A stretch of DNA of 64,000 nt, taken from Stercorarius parasiticus. Lineage: Eukaryota > Chordata > Aves > Charadriiformes > Stercorariidae. The DNA is taken from NCBI GenBank assembly GCA_013396915.1, contig VWZL01005131.1:267531-331530 (forward strand), given 5' to 3'. A program made the translations under genes and the position numbers. Positions 13,265 through 24,065 of the stretch are shown here, one piece after another. Each line of letters opens with the position of its first letter. Positions within the stretch are counted from its first letter, which is position 1. Under the pieces are notes generated by a model, which was given only the letters and a program-made list of their open reading frames with translations, did not search any database and was not told where the DNA came from.

Positions 13265-15663
13265 GCATATATTGTTTATATTTGTGGCTGCTATTTATTT
13301 CTCAAATCAATGTATCGCTTCTTATTTTACACATCTGTAAAGCTGGCTGCAAGCATATAAGTTTTCAAAGGCAAAAATAAAAGATACCCACTAAGAACAA
13401 AACAAAACAGGCAATTAGTGTCTGAAGCTTTAAAGCATCCACCTCTCTGTTGAGAGGCATTTGGCCATACTTATCTCATTCAAATTTAGCAGTTGCTTCC
13501 TCATGTGCAAAACCTTTATTAATGCAGAGAAATCACAGTGTGGCATGCCTTCACTTTTAACAAAATTATTTCTGAGTACTTTATAGACTGTATTGTACTA
13601 AGAAGTCACAGGAGAAAGTAAAAGACTTGTGCCAGAAAATGAGTAACGTACATTTGTGGAGGACAAGGACTGCATGTATAAACCCCGTGTATAGAAAAGT
13701 TGTATTAGAGGTTCCTTATAATAATAAAAATAAAAAATTAAAAAGTTAGAGTTTAAATATTGAACCAACCTGAAGCCCTTACTACAAAAATGCTCAGGTT
13801 TGTTGCTGTGTTAATATTCTTCTAAAGAACTGCTGTAAACCAGGCTGGAGAGGACTATGTGGTTCTTCACTACAGGTCTTTATGCAGCCAAAGCAGGTTC
13901 ATTCTGTACCAGCATTCAGGGCACCATGCCCATAAGCCCAAACACTCTCAACCAGATCAAATATATATCATCAAATCGTGACTTTTCTACTTTATAAATA
14001 CAGCTTGAATTCACCAGGCAGCTCTACAAAGAAAAGCTTGTTTGAGCCTTGTCATTACTTACTAGCATATTACTGATATTTCTGAGGCATTTTTGAGGGC
14101 TGTTTCTGAGGATTGTCTCTCTGGGTTAACAACCAGATGTCACCTTTCACCTCTAACTTGCTGTCACCCGTATCCTCTGACTGTACCTGACAACTGATAT
14201 GAGGATTAATATACATCTCTTTCACCCCCAGCTTTCTTCAATAAGGGCTAACTTCATCCTTCCTTCACTGTTTACCTGCCATGTGGCTACCTACCTATGT
14301 ATATTCATCCTAGGGGGATTATATCCTAGGTTTTGTGTTATTCAAGAGTTGACCAAAGACCACAACCCATGGTGGAGAGCAAAGTGAGGAGTACTTTCAA
14401 GGTCAGACATTTATGGAGATAAAAATTTTCATAAACTCAATGAACAGTGGGAAGGAAGGACTTTCTGAGAACTGTTTTCCTTCACCAGGGCACCAAATCA
14501 CTATACAAGACATCATCAGATGTTTCAAATTCCTGACAACAATGGAAAGTGGTGGTTTTGTCAAAGACAAAACCAGTTGCCTGCCTTGATAAACAGTCCA
14601 TACAGTCTCTCATAGGCAGACTCCAAGAATAGTCCTAAAACCTCAGTTCCTTGTAATATCCAGAAGTCAAAACAGTCATAGAGGGCTGTGTTTCCTCATC
14701 CCCTCCAAAATCTGATATATAGCAGGAAACATGCTTTGACTCCCTTGTTCCTGTGAGTCTTATGAAAGTCTGGTGACATAAAAGCTCTCTGCTGGTGATC
14801 CTTCACTGATGTTCTCTGAATTAATTGTGGCCAAATGCCAATAGCATTTTCTTCTGAACAGTGAATCCCAAAAAACAAAACTACACATTTATCTGTCTTT
14901 CCAAGCCAGTCTCCAACTTAAGACTGAGAATTTTCTGCACAAGCAACTCATCCAATTGAACAGGACAGATAAAAAAAATCTGGGGTATCTACCTTACAAA
15001 CAAAAAATCCAAAGAATAAGCAATATATCCAGAACTTGTTTGCTTTATAGGATATTCTTTCTTTGTTTTCTGCACACACCTATCACAATAATATCCAAAA
15101 GCAAAGAGATCTTTTTAGTGGCAAAGTTGCACAAGAAACAAGAGAAGGAGGTGCCCTGGTGTATTTTCTATGGGACTATTAAAATGATTTACTCCCAGAT
15201 AGTTAATTCAGCTTTGTTTATGGATTTCTCAAACTTTCAGTTTCTTCTCCTGACTTTTTCCTGCTTCTTCTGAGAACTAGTGAGTGACCAGAATCAGTAC
15301 TTTCTAGATTCTCGTAGTGACAAACATACCACAGAGAACAAGGTGGCACTAGGAATAACCTCATGGATTCTATTTTCTGGCAGTGACTGAACAGCAAGAT
15401 CATCATTATCATTAAGGGACCTGAGTTTGTCCCCACAGAAATCAATGAATACATTGCTGAGCCACTGAACTGTAAAAGCAATGAAGCATCTGTTTCAGTA
15501 GAAAGACTTAAGAAAAAAAAGCAAACAAACCAGATTTGTTCTGGATATACTTGAGGTGTTTCACTGAAATTAAAATGCCTTTTATTTCCTTTTAACTTTG
15601 ACAAAACTAAAAATATATTTCAGTGTGAAAGAAATCAAATTAGTCATTTTTACGTGTTTTGTT

Positions 15664-15718
15664 TTTCTATTAATTTAATCTCCAAATCTTTTATTTATTT
15701 TCTATTAATTTAATCTCC
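15664..15718. repeat. 20-bp direct repeat, two copies
   Basis: TTTCTATTAATTTAATCTCC occurs at 15664-15683 and again at 15699-15718 (period 35). The intervening bases are T-rich. This is a local duplication with no sign of a transposon. Confidence 0.85.
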
Positions 15719-16779
15719 GAAACATTTTTTTCTGAATTTTACCTGATTTCACTTTTTTTTTAATCCCACTTCTCTTCTGGAAACTATGTATTTTTCTCTA
15801 TTACATTATTTCATGCAGTTCTGTTTAGTGAGGCAGTATATCTGCAGGTTGGTTGAGCCATGTATGTCCACAATCACTGTAGTTACAGGTGGAAATCAGT
15901 TCCAGGCTGAGACACCTACACGTATGTGTCTGCATGTAAGAAGGTCTAACCTAGTTATATATTCACTTGATTAAAAGAGAAACTCGCTCACTATACCCCA
16001 CCAGGCCTCCTCCTACCAACATAAGTGAGCACAGATTATACATAGGTCTTATGTCATATCTTCCATAAATTCATGTGAATTTTTCAGATGCCATAAGACA
16101 TTTTAAATGGCACTAAATAACGGTGGGGCAGATAAAGTGACCTTTAAGTGTCCTCTTCAGAACGAGTTGAATTGTGGTCTACTGAACATGACTTCGCTGA
16201 CTAATGTATCTAGGTCTCCACTGACAGTACCAGGAGTGTTGACAATTAGCACATGTGTACATTCACTTTTAGACACATAAATGTAGATGCCAGTCTGGAG
16301 ATGAAGCCTACTTTTACTGTTTGTGAGTAACTCCAGCTCAAGAAAGGACAGAAGCAATCTTTGATTTCACTGGAAATCCTGTGATCTGACGTTTAGTATT
16401 AGAAAAGGAAATTAAGATTTTTTTTATTTGTTTTTTTTCCTATAAAACAGTATTTTCAGCCTGAGTTTGGGAGTCAGTTAAAACATTTTATTAAAATAAA
16501 ATTATTCTTTTTAAACCTTTAAAATTTTTCAAATTTTTTCCATTGTATTCTTGGTGGATAGAAAGAATTTCTGCAAAAAAGTCGTAATTTGTAAATGAAA
16601 GTAAAGAAAGTGTTGATATGAGAACAACATGTGAAGGAAGGTAGAAATTAAAGCAGATTAAATTCCATACGATAAAATGAAATTCTGGAAAGAAGTTTCA
16701 AGAGGATTTACTGTAGAGGCAACCTTCCCCATTTTTAAAGGCAGAGCTTGATCAGATGATGACTCTTGTGGGGTGTAAG

Positions 16780-17230
16780 CTTGAAAAGAAGTATAAAAGA
16801 AGATTTGTAGTGGAGGGTAGACAGAGCAGGTAGCGGAGCAGCATCCACAGAGTGACGCCCTGCCCTTTCCCGGGCCTGTCAGTGCAGCCTCCCTGTGGGG
16901 TGCCAGGACTGGCCACCCCATCATGAAGAGGCTTGTGGGCCATTTGCAGGGAATAGGGATGTGACTGCCCTGTGGGGCTTACTCACTAGGGTGAGCAGCT
17001 GTTGAGTTGTAAGTAGGTGAGCAGTTGCGGAGTTGGCGTGGAGGCCTGTAGGGCTGGAGTACCTTGGAACTTGCAGGGAGCAAGCAGGGAACTTGCACCG
17101 CTGGTTGGCAGTGGGGGAGGTAGGGGTGTGTGCATCCATGTGCATATGTGTGTAAACCACATGGCCTGTGGAGAGGCCAGTGGATGGGGAATAGCCCTTT
17201 TGGGGATTGTATAGAGATGGATGTTTAGAA
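16780..17230. other. GC-richer block of unknown origin
   Basis: About 450 bp are distinctly richer in G and C than the flanks, with G-rich plus-strand text and several overlapping open frames of 60-90 codons in different frames. No one frame is favoured and no domain is recognisable, so the frames look like by-products of composition. The right end fades into a TG-rich run near 17125-17155. It may be a decayed LTR or other retroposed segment, but I see no terminal TG/CA pair with duplications. Confidence 0.3.
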
Positions 17231-19183
17231 CCTTGTAGTCGTAAATTAGCATTTTGTAAATCTCTGCTGCTGTGGTTTATCTTCTGTATGACTAATACTA
17301 ATCCTGAACGTACAGGTCACTGATTGCCAGTTAATTATGTGTCATTGATAAATCCATAAACCACTTCAATTCCAATTTGGTTTAAACTATGTGAACTGAG
17401 CAGTTTTTCCCTGTGACATAAGTCTATAATGGCAAATACTGCTTGCTCAACCTTTTTTTCATTTACAGAAAATTTGATTTTTTTTATTTTTTTTTCATGA
17501 AGAATCATAAAAAAACATAATTTGGCACAGAGAGTAAATGACTTTGCTACCTGAAGCTGTCATTCAAGGTCTACAGTAACCTTTCCACACTTTGGGAAAG
17601 TTGTATTTTTTTGGAAGTAATTCTTACTTTGAAGGATCCAGAAAAGATTCAGATTTGCCTCTGAAACAGGACCCTAAGTATATTCAGGGAAGGAAATACA
17701 AGACCGTTTCCTATTTGAATATCCAAATTACACAAAAGAAGAAATGACCAGAAGCTAATTGTCTTGCAAATTAGTGAAAGCAGATTATTCATGAAACAAG
17801 AAGGAGAGTGTCACTTCTTTTCTGATTACAGATAGACTGTATGGACAGAATATATAGAACCTAGATGATAGGTTTTTCAGTAGCATAACATAAACTTTTT
17901 CCTGCTATTGAAGCTTTCTATATTTAGAGTTAAAATAATATATGCCATGGGTTATTCACTTATTATCTTGTCAACTTTCTGCAGTAGTACAGCTGGCCAC
18001 ACTGTTTATTTAACAATGTGCTAATTAGAAGTGGCTTTATACAGTCAGCTCTTTCCTACTTTCAAATGGAAAGGAACAAACTCAACTGTGATTATTATCT
18101 TGACTAAATTTACATGATCTTGCTGTTGTAGGATAACTATTGTGATATGCTGAAATCCATTTTTCTGCACTACTGAGATCTGTGGGCTAAAACCCAGGCA
18201 ACGAAGGCATTTGTTGACTCCAGAAGATCTCCAACATAGATCTTAAATATGGCAAGTCACTACAATCAGTTCTGCACTCGTTATGTTCCTGTTAGAAATA
18301 AATGACATTTCAGAGTTTTCTAAACCTTTGAAGTTCATTTTTCAAGACAGGGTATTATATAATATCAGACAGAACAAGTTTTTATTTTATCTTTTAATTG
18401 AGGTTTAAAAAGGTTTCATTGCTTCTTCCGACAGGCTACAGTCTCTCCAGAATATTTTCTTGGGGAATACAAGCGCGAAGTCATTGACACATTGGGAAAC
18501 AGGAGCCTCTTATCACTTGTTCTAAACATTACATGGGTTCAATTTCCTTTATTGCAGGTTTATTCAAACTGTATTCCTCAGTTCCTGAATAGCAGATGTT
18601 CTGTAATATAAATATCTGTTCTGGACATGATTTTCCTTTAGCTTCCACCACCTGCCTCATTATATTTGGTAGCATGTTACATCTAGTTTGATGTAGAACA
18701 AATGATCACGTAGAACTCTGCCTCTGTTGAGAATCTGAAAGGCAAAAAAATCTGTTTGTGTCATAAAAAATTACATTCCAAAGTGCTCCTTTAAAACACT
18801 TTAGTTTTGAAGCATATTTGACAAATGTATGGGTACCACTCCTGTGTTAATTTTTTGCCTACTTTTAAGTGTGAATGATTTCTGGTGCTTAACTCAGTTT
18901 TCTCACTCTAATTTGAAATGTGTTCTACTGACTTTTCTACTGACATTTGATGAATTCATAGTATTGCCTTGTTTGTGCCTACGTTTCTCTAGAAATCAGA
19001 ATAATGGTAGAGGATCTCTCTCCTCAAAAAGATGATTCTTTAACATGGTGGTTTATATCAAAAACTAAAACATGAAAGGGTCAAATCTGTATCATAATCA
19101 TATATGATTACTAGATAAATCAAGTCTGCTTTATGGTAAATGTGATTTAATTTTTTTCTTTTTTTTTTTTTTTCTTTTCCTAG

Positions 19184-19269
19184 GGAACCAGATGAAGGAC
19201 ACGGTTATTTCACCATATCAGATTCAGGAAAATTTTATTGTGTTTTCCCCACACTGCAGCTCCGAATAA
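19184..19269 (+). other. candidate internal coding exon (unproven)
   Basis: An 86-bp segment is flanked by excellent splice signals. A pyrimidine tract of more than 30 bases ends in CCTAG (AG at 19182-19183), and GTAAGC starts at 19270. One frame is open throughout, giving 28 full codons after a one-base partial codon and leaving one base at the end, so an internal exon would be asymmetric in phase. The peptide contains TISDSGKFYC, which resembles the DSGxYxC segment of Ig V-type domains, but the match is too short to assign a family. The poly(T) tract may be ordinary low-complexity DNA that mimics an acceptor. Real exon and chance pseudo-exon are both possible, chance being more likely. Confidence 0.2.
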
Positions 19270-19567
19270 GTAAGCTACAGTGATATCAACATCCCACAGT
19301 TCCAACTCTGGACAAGTTGCATAATAAATGACAGATAATAACAGGTTTCTCATACTACTAATTATTTGGTTTGTTTTTGTGTTATACAAACAGGCCGATT
19401 CTCAAATTCTTAAATATAAATGATAGAATATCTTCAGTGAAGAGCCGTAGATGGTGCAACAGATTTATCAAGATTTTTAAATTCAGCCTTGATTAGGTCC
19501 GGAACTAGGACAGACAGATCTTTTCTTTTAATCTTCCAGTTTTATTCAATTTTAAAAGAAAGAGAGG

Positions 19568-19727
19568 AAAAAAAAAAGAAAAAGAAAAAGAAAAAGAAAA
19601 AGAAAAAGAAAAAGAAAAAGAAAAAGAAAAAGAAAAAGAAAAAGAAAAAGAAAAAGAAAAAGAAAAAGAAAAAGAAAAAGAAAAAGAAAAAGAAAAAGAA
19701 AAAGAAAAAGAAAAAGAAAAAGAAAAA
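19568..19727. repeat. (GAAAAA)n microsatellite
   Basis: A hexanucleotide array of about 25 units: G recurs every 6 bases from 19578 to 19722 without interruption, after a short A-rich lead-in from 19568. The plus strand is pure purine over 160 bp and the minus strand pure pyrimidine. Perfect periodicity implies recent expansion and probable length polymorphism. The long Lys-rich or Phe/Ser-rich open frames across it are artefacts. Confidence 0.97.
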
Positions 19728-20489
19728 TACGCAAGAAAAGATGGAAGAGAAAGACAAGAAGTCAGTTCAGATCCAGTACTATTTTCAGTTGTTCTGATAG
19801 TTATACTAATAGAAACACTTGAGTCCTCAGACTTGCCCACACCAGTGTAACCTCTGATGGATACCACCACAACGGTACCCATCAGAATCTTGACTACGGT
19901 CTAGGAGTTCATGAGGATGAACGTAGCTTGGAAACTGTCAAGTGACATAAAGAAAGACTGCAATCAGAATTATATTTTTACCAACACTACCTTAAAATTC
20001 TGTAATTAAGGGGTTCAAATAAGGTTTTCACTGCTTAATAGGAAATTCTTTTTCCAATAGCTGGTCTCTCACTTTCTCTTTCTCTTCAGATGCCCAGGGA
20101 TTATTCTGTTTACAAGTATTTCTAGTCTCCTGCATACTGCATTTAGAAGCCCCAGGTTTAGAAACCAAGGACGGGGAATATTGTTGTTTTGGGGAAAAGC
20201 AAAATCTCCTTCTGAAAACATCACTATCTCTCTCAGGGCCCTTTCTCTCCTCCTATATCAGAAATCAGATATCTCATATTTTAAGATTATAATATATCTT
20301 CCAGGGCCTGCAACTCTTTCAGAAATGCCAGGATATTTTCATATGTATAGAGTCCCAACACAGGTAACTATAAGGTTTGTTGTTTCAGACTTTCTCTCCT
20401 GTTTCTGTGACCTGTGAGATTTCTACTTCCCTGATCCCCTTTCCCCATAAACACACTTTCACCTCCTTCTTCGTATGCTTATACTTAAG

Positions 20490-20770
20490 TCCTGAGGACA
20501 TTCAACAGCACACCCGCACTGCTCTTCTCGATAGCCAGAGGGAGCGAGCCTTGGGCAACACTCAAATGATATTTGCTTCTCTTTTTATTCTGCCCCAAAA
20601 TGCTGACAGATTCTTCTGGTCCACCTCAAGAGGTATGAGGATCTGCGGTGAAATAGTTTCCATTGTGGTGCTCTGCATGCATATATATGCTTTTTTATTT
20701 ATCTCCTTTTGAATACTGTGAGAGTACATTTTACATTCACCACAGACTCCAAAAACATTGAACGAGGCAA
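20490..20770 (-). mobile_element. candidate endogenous-retroviral LTR remnant
   Basis: Read on the minus strand, the order of signals is that of an LTR. A TATATAT-containing box (20681-20688 on the plus strand) is followed about 90 bp later by an AATAAA poly(A) signal (reverse complement at 20584-20589). Then comes a GC-richer U5-like stretch with GCTCGCTCCCTCTGGC and a GTGCGGGTGTGC segment, ending near 20493. The CpG-containing U5 block stands out from AT-rich flanks. I cannot define both ends or a target duplication, and the family name is unknown to me. A chance arrangement in AT-rich DNA remains possible. Confidence 0.4.
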
Positions 20771-22701
20771 TCTTTCACTGTTGCTATTTATTAGCCTAGC
20801 TTCCAAATAGGCTGAAGCTTATTCAGCTCTGTCACTGAGTCTGTGTATGTATATGAGAAAGAAAACATGTTTCTCTAATAACTTCTGAACACCTTATCTA
20901 ATTTCAGCCATATGTGACAGAAGAGGTGAAATATAAAGACAATTTAAAGTGTATAAGGTCTTTGTGAAAAATAGGCAGCTGATGTTGGAAAGACTTTATG
21001 ACTCTCAAGTTGTCACAAAATGATTTCTACAGAGAAAGACTAAAATTAGACACCGGAGGTTATGTGACAAAGGCCTTATTGGTGTTCTGATCACAGGTAT
21101 AGCTTCCACTGAAGCACACAATTAACCATGAGATATAAATGTGTAATAAACCAGATTTGATTAGATCAATGCTCACAGAACTATTAGTTTGCACTGCAAA
21201 AGCGGTCAAAAACTCTGCCAGGGGTGAGATTCCCATTTTCCTAATCAGTGTACAAATACAGAGCAGAAAGTCCATTCCCAAAGAGGTTTTCTACATACAC
21301 ATCTCCTCATTAAGACTGACCCTTTAAACCACTTAGACTTTTTCACCCACAGTGAGGGCAGCTGTTTCACTGAATCTGCACAAAATTGTCAAGTTTAACA
21401 AGTTTCTTACTAAACCATAGGCAGCTCTAATCTTATGAAATTTTGAGATGAAGCCATAGGTTAAATTTTGTCTTCTTTTTAGTCTGTGAACAAAGCTTCA
21501 TGGTTTCAAAGCTTAAAGACAAGGGGATGATTATACTATCTACTCTGCCCCCCTTCATAACAGGGACTGTGTTTCATTATACTGTCTATTTAGTGAACGG
21601 AAAACAAGTGCTGGGCCAAAGAATGCTCTCCAAAAGGTTAGAGTCCTGTGGTGTGCTAACCTCAACTAAGAGCCAAACACTCACCCAGCTGCTCACTCAG
21701 TCCCCTTCTTCAAAGAGACAAAATAAGAAAAGAAAGCTCATGGGTTGGGAAAAAAAGGTGGAGATTTCTCACTAGTTACTATGATGGGCAAACCAGACTG
21801 GACTTGTGGAAAATTAATTAAAATTTTGCTATTAGCTTTTCTATAGCAACCCTGTTCCAACTCAACCCTTCCCCATAACATTGAGAAGTTAAAATAAAGA
21901 AAAATAAAACAAACCCTTGTTACTATTCTACCCAGTTACTCCTTGGGAGTTTATGTCCACCTGCACATCTACAGCAGAAATCTTTGTCAGAATGGTTACT
22001 TTCAGAAGTACTTTCCATTGTACAAGATACTTCTCTCAAAAAGAACAATTAAAGACATTCCAGACTGCAAATACCTCCTGTCCTTTCCTGTGTATATGGA
22101 CCACTCCTTCTTTGAAGTGAAGGTAACACGATATATTGGCATAAGTTTTCTTATCGTCTTACTTCCTTATTTTTTTATTTCTGACTGTTACTATACCATA
22201 AGTTACTGAGGCTTGCCCAGGAGCAGCCAGCTAGTCTGTTTTAAAGCAGACCTGTTTATTCTGGAAAGAAGTTCAGTCCTAATTGGACAGGATTTAGAGT
22301 CACTTGTGGAATCACAGCAAAATGGTAAAACCTGGAGACCTTTCCCACAAAGAGACTTCTGTTTAGCAACTATTAACAAGGTTGCTCCTCTTCGTTTCCC
22401 ATCTACAGCACGTGACTTCAGGTTTAAGAAGGCCATTAAGTTGGATAGGGCTTCTTGCACCCCTCCTAGAAGAGTAGTTTCAGGATGTTAAGCACGAGCA
22501 GCTCTTACTGTCATGGGTGCACTTGATTCATGTTTTCAATTATTCAGTGTCCCCTACTCACACACACTCAAAGACTGAGAATAAAAGAAAGGAGGGACAA
22601 GAAAAGAATTTTTTATAAGATTCTGCCAGGCCAGCTGCACTTAATGATCCCTGCCCTAATACAGTGCTCATTGCTGCCGTTGTGCGACTCATACATAGCA
22701 T

Positions 22702-22845
22702 CACATTTACCCTTGCAACATTTCTATGAGAAAGGAAAATGTTGCTTCTCCTTTTATACAAATGGAGAACTGATAGGGAGACAAAGTGAGTGACTTGAAC
22801 CCCTATCTCCAGAGTTCTTGTTATGTTCTTGGATGCGATCATTCA
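22702..22845 (-). mobile_element. ancient MIR-type SINE, minus strand
   Basis: The plus strand shows the reverse complement of a MIR element. It has a segment like CAACATTTCTATGAG (MIR CCTCATAGGGTTGTTG reversed), then the core-like CTTTTATACAAATGGAGAACTG, GGGAGACAAAGTGAGTGACTT (MIR AAGTCACTT region reversed), and TTGAACCCC...CTCCAGAGTTC, matching the tRNA-related head with its B-box region. A section between the core and the head seems deleted. MIR elements are tRNA-derived SINEs mobilised by L2 LINEs before bird and mammal lineages split, so divergence is expected. No target duplication is left. Confidence 0.65.
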
Positions 22846-23936
22846 TCACATTTTTCACCTGCTGGCAAGTAGAAAATAACAACTCCCTCTGCTTCTCAGA
22901 CAGAATTATTTGTCCTTCACAAAAAGTTACAGCAGGCTCAACCACACAAACCCCTACTGACATGGAGAGCAGCTTGCTGGTTTTCCTTTCTTATCAATTT
23001 CTCTGCACTCAAAAGCAGAAACAGCATTAAGGCCTGTATTTCTAAAGCAGGTGAGAACAGACTAAGAGTAACAGAAACAGAAGTGTTAATCACTGTCTAC
23101 ATACTTAGGGTAACTAGCAGTTGATACGCATAATATTGTTTTCTTATATGCAAGATCAAATTGGTACCATATATTAAGATAAATATAAAGATACATCACT
23201 TTTATATTTGTCTTTGTGGTGCTATGTAAGGACAAAATTCTTCATGTTTTATGCCAAGCAAGGCTTGATAGATTAACAGATGGAGAAAATACTCTACTGT
23301 GTCTCCTGTCAGCTGTATGCCATTATCAGAATGGCACTGCATAATCGAATAAACAGATTAATATGTTTTTGTTGTTGTTGCTGTCTTACAAATGGTAAAT
23401 TTTTTGACCAACTGTGGAACAGAATTCAACCTGCTTCTCTGTACTGCATATTTCAGAGGCATTATTATTAATTCTAAAATCCCATGGAAAGGTATACAGA
23501 CTTAACATTATTGGAAACTGTAGCCATGAACTACACACACTGGATGGTGAATGGTACATGGACATTGCAAATAATGTCAAAGCAGTTTGGTCACCCTGAG
23601 CTGTTTTATGAATGTCTGCCAAGCAATTATTCATCTATGTTCAGGCTTTCCGATAAGAGGCTGGCATTGAAGGATTTAATTAACATAATTATTGATATGA
23701 ATTTTAAAAATATCACTGCAATCAAGAAGGTGCACAGTTTGTACATTTGGTATTCATGTAGTCTTGAAAAGTGTTGATTAAACAACATGAATTTATATCT
23801 GAAATTATAAAGGAAGGAGGTTAAACTTCAAGTTATCCCACGGAGATGTCACATGGATCCAAGTGTTGAGCAGTTCTATGACAATAATGACCATTTTTAA
23901 GAAACATAATTTCAGCACATATGTGTACAGAAAGAA
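22846..23936. other. non-coding spacer between two MIR elements
   Basis: No gene is supported. A GCAG/GTGAGA junction near 23048 looks like a splice donor, but I see no matching open exon. Overlapping open frames at 23414-23599 and 23484-23777 (up to 97 codons) lack recognisable domains. A short GTT repeat lies at about 23370-23380. Confidence 0.5.
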
Positions 23937-24065
23937 CAAAAAAGTGGTTAGAGCACTAGATTAGGTCATGCATGCTTCAGCTCTCATCCACAGTGTTCTT
24001 GAATAACCTCTAGGCAAATCACTTATGGCTAGATGCACAAATCATTTTAGTTTCCCATGTGTCCT
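23937..24065 (+). mobile_element. ancient MIR-type SINE, plus strand
   Basis: The stretch begins with GTGGTTAGAGCACTAGA, matching the MIR head and its A-box-like motif. It continues with a decayed B-box region (CTTCAGCTCTCATCC), then TAGGCAAATCACTTA (MIR GGGCAAGTCACTTAACC core) and AGTTTCCCATGTG (MIR CAGTTTCCTCATCTG). The order and orientation are right for a full MIR head and core with point decay. It lies 1.1 kb from an oppositely oriented MIR, and the two are independent fossils. Confidence 0.7.

Larger units (their letters stand above)
7451..19183. other. AT-rich non-coding stretch, no gene seen
   Basis: No coding gene could be supported over these 11.7 kb. Open frames up to 128 codons (minus strand 15218-15604) show no recognisable domains. 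Visible small features are an interrupted A run at 9694-9727, the assembly gap at 10446-10546, an AATTAAT-type AT-rich palindromic stretch at about 11295-11340, an 18-bp tandem repeat at 13226-13264, a 20-bp direct repeat at 15664-15718 and a GC-richer block at 16.78-17.23 kb. These are listed separately where supported. Confidence 0.6.
19270..22701. other. non-coding stretch, mostly unique AT-rich DNA
   Basis: Apart from the GAAAAA array and a candidate LTR remnant near 20.5-20.8 kb, I see no gene. Open frames of 60-110 codons overlap on both strands, for example at 20377-20712 and at 22203-22491, where both strands are open. None has a recognisable domain. Confidence 0.55.

Noticed and set aside
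15819..15935. Plus-strand 117-bp open segment between ATGCAG and GTAAGA
   Set aside because: The acceptor tract is mediocre, the peptide is not recognisable, and such segments are expected by chance in 64 kb.
19489..19882. Long Lys-rich (plus) and Ser/Phe-rich (minus) open frames
   Set aside because: They are translations of the GAAAAA microsatellite, not genes.
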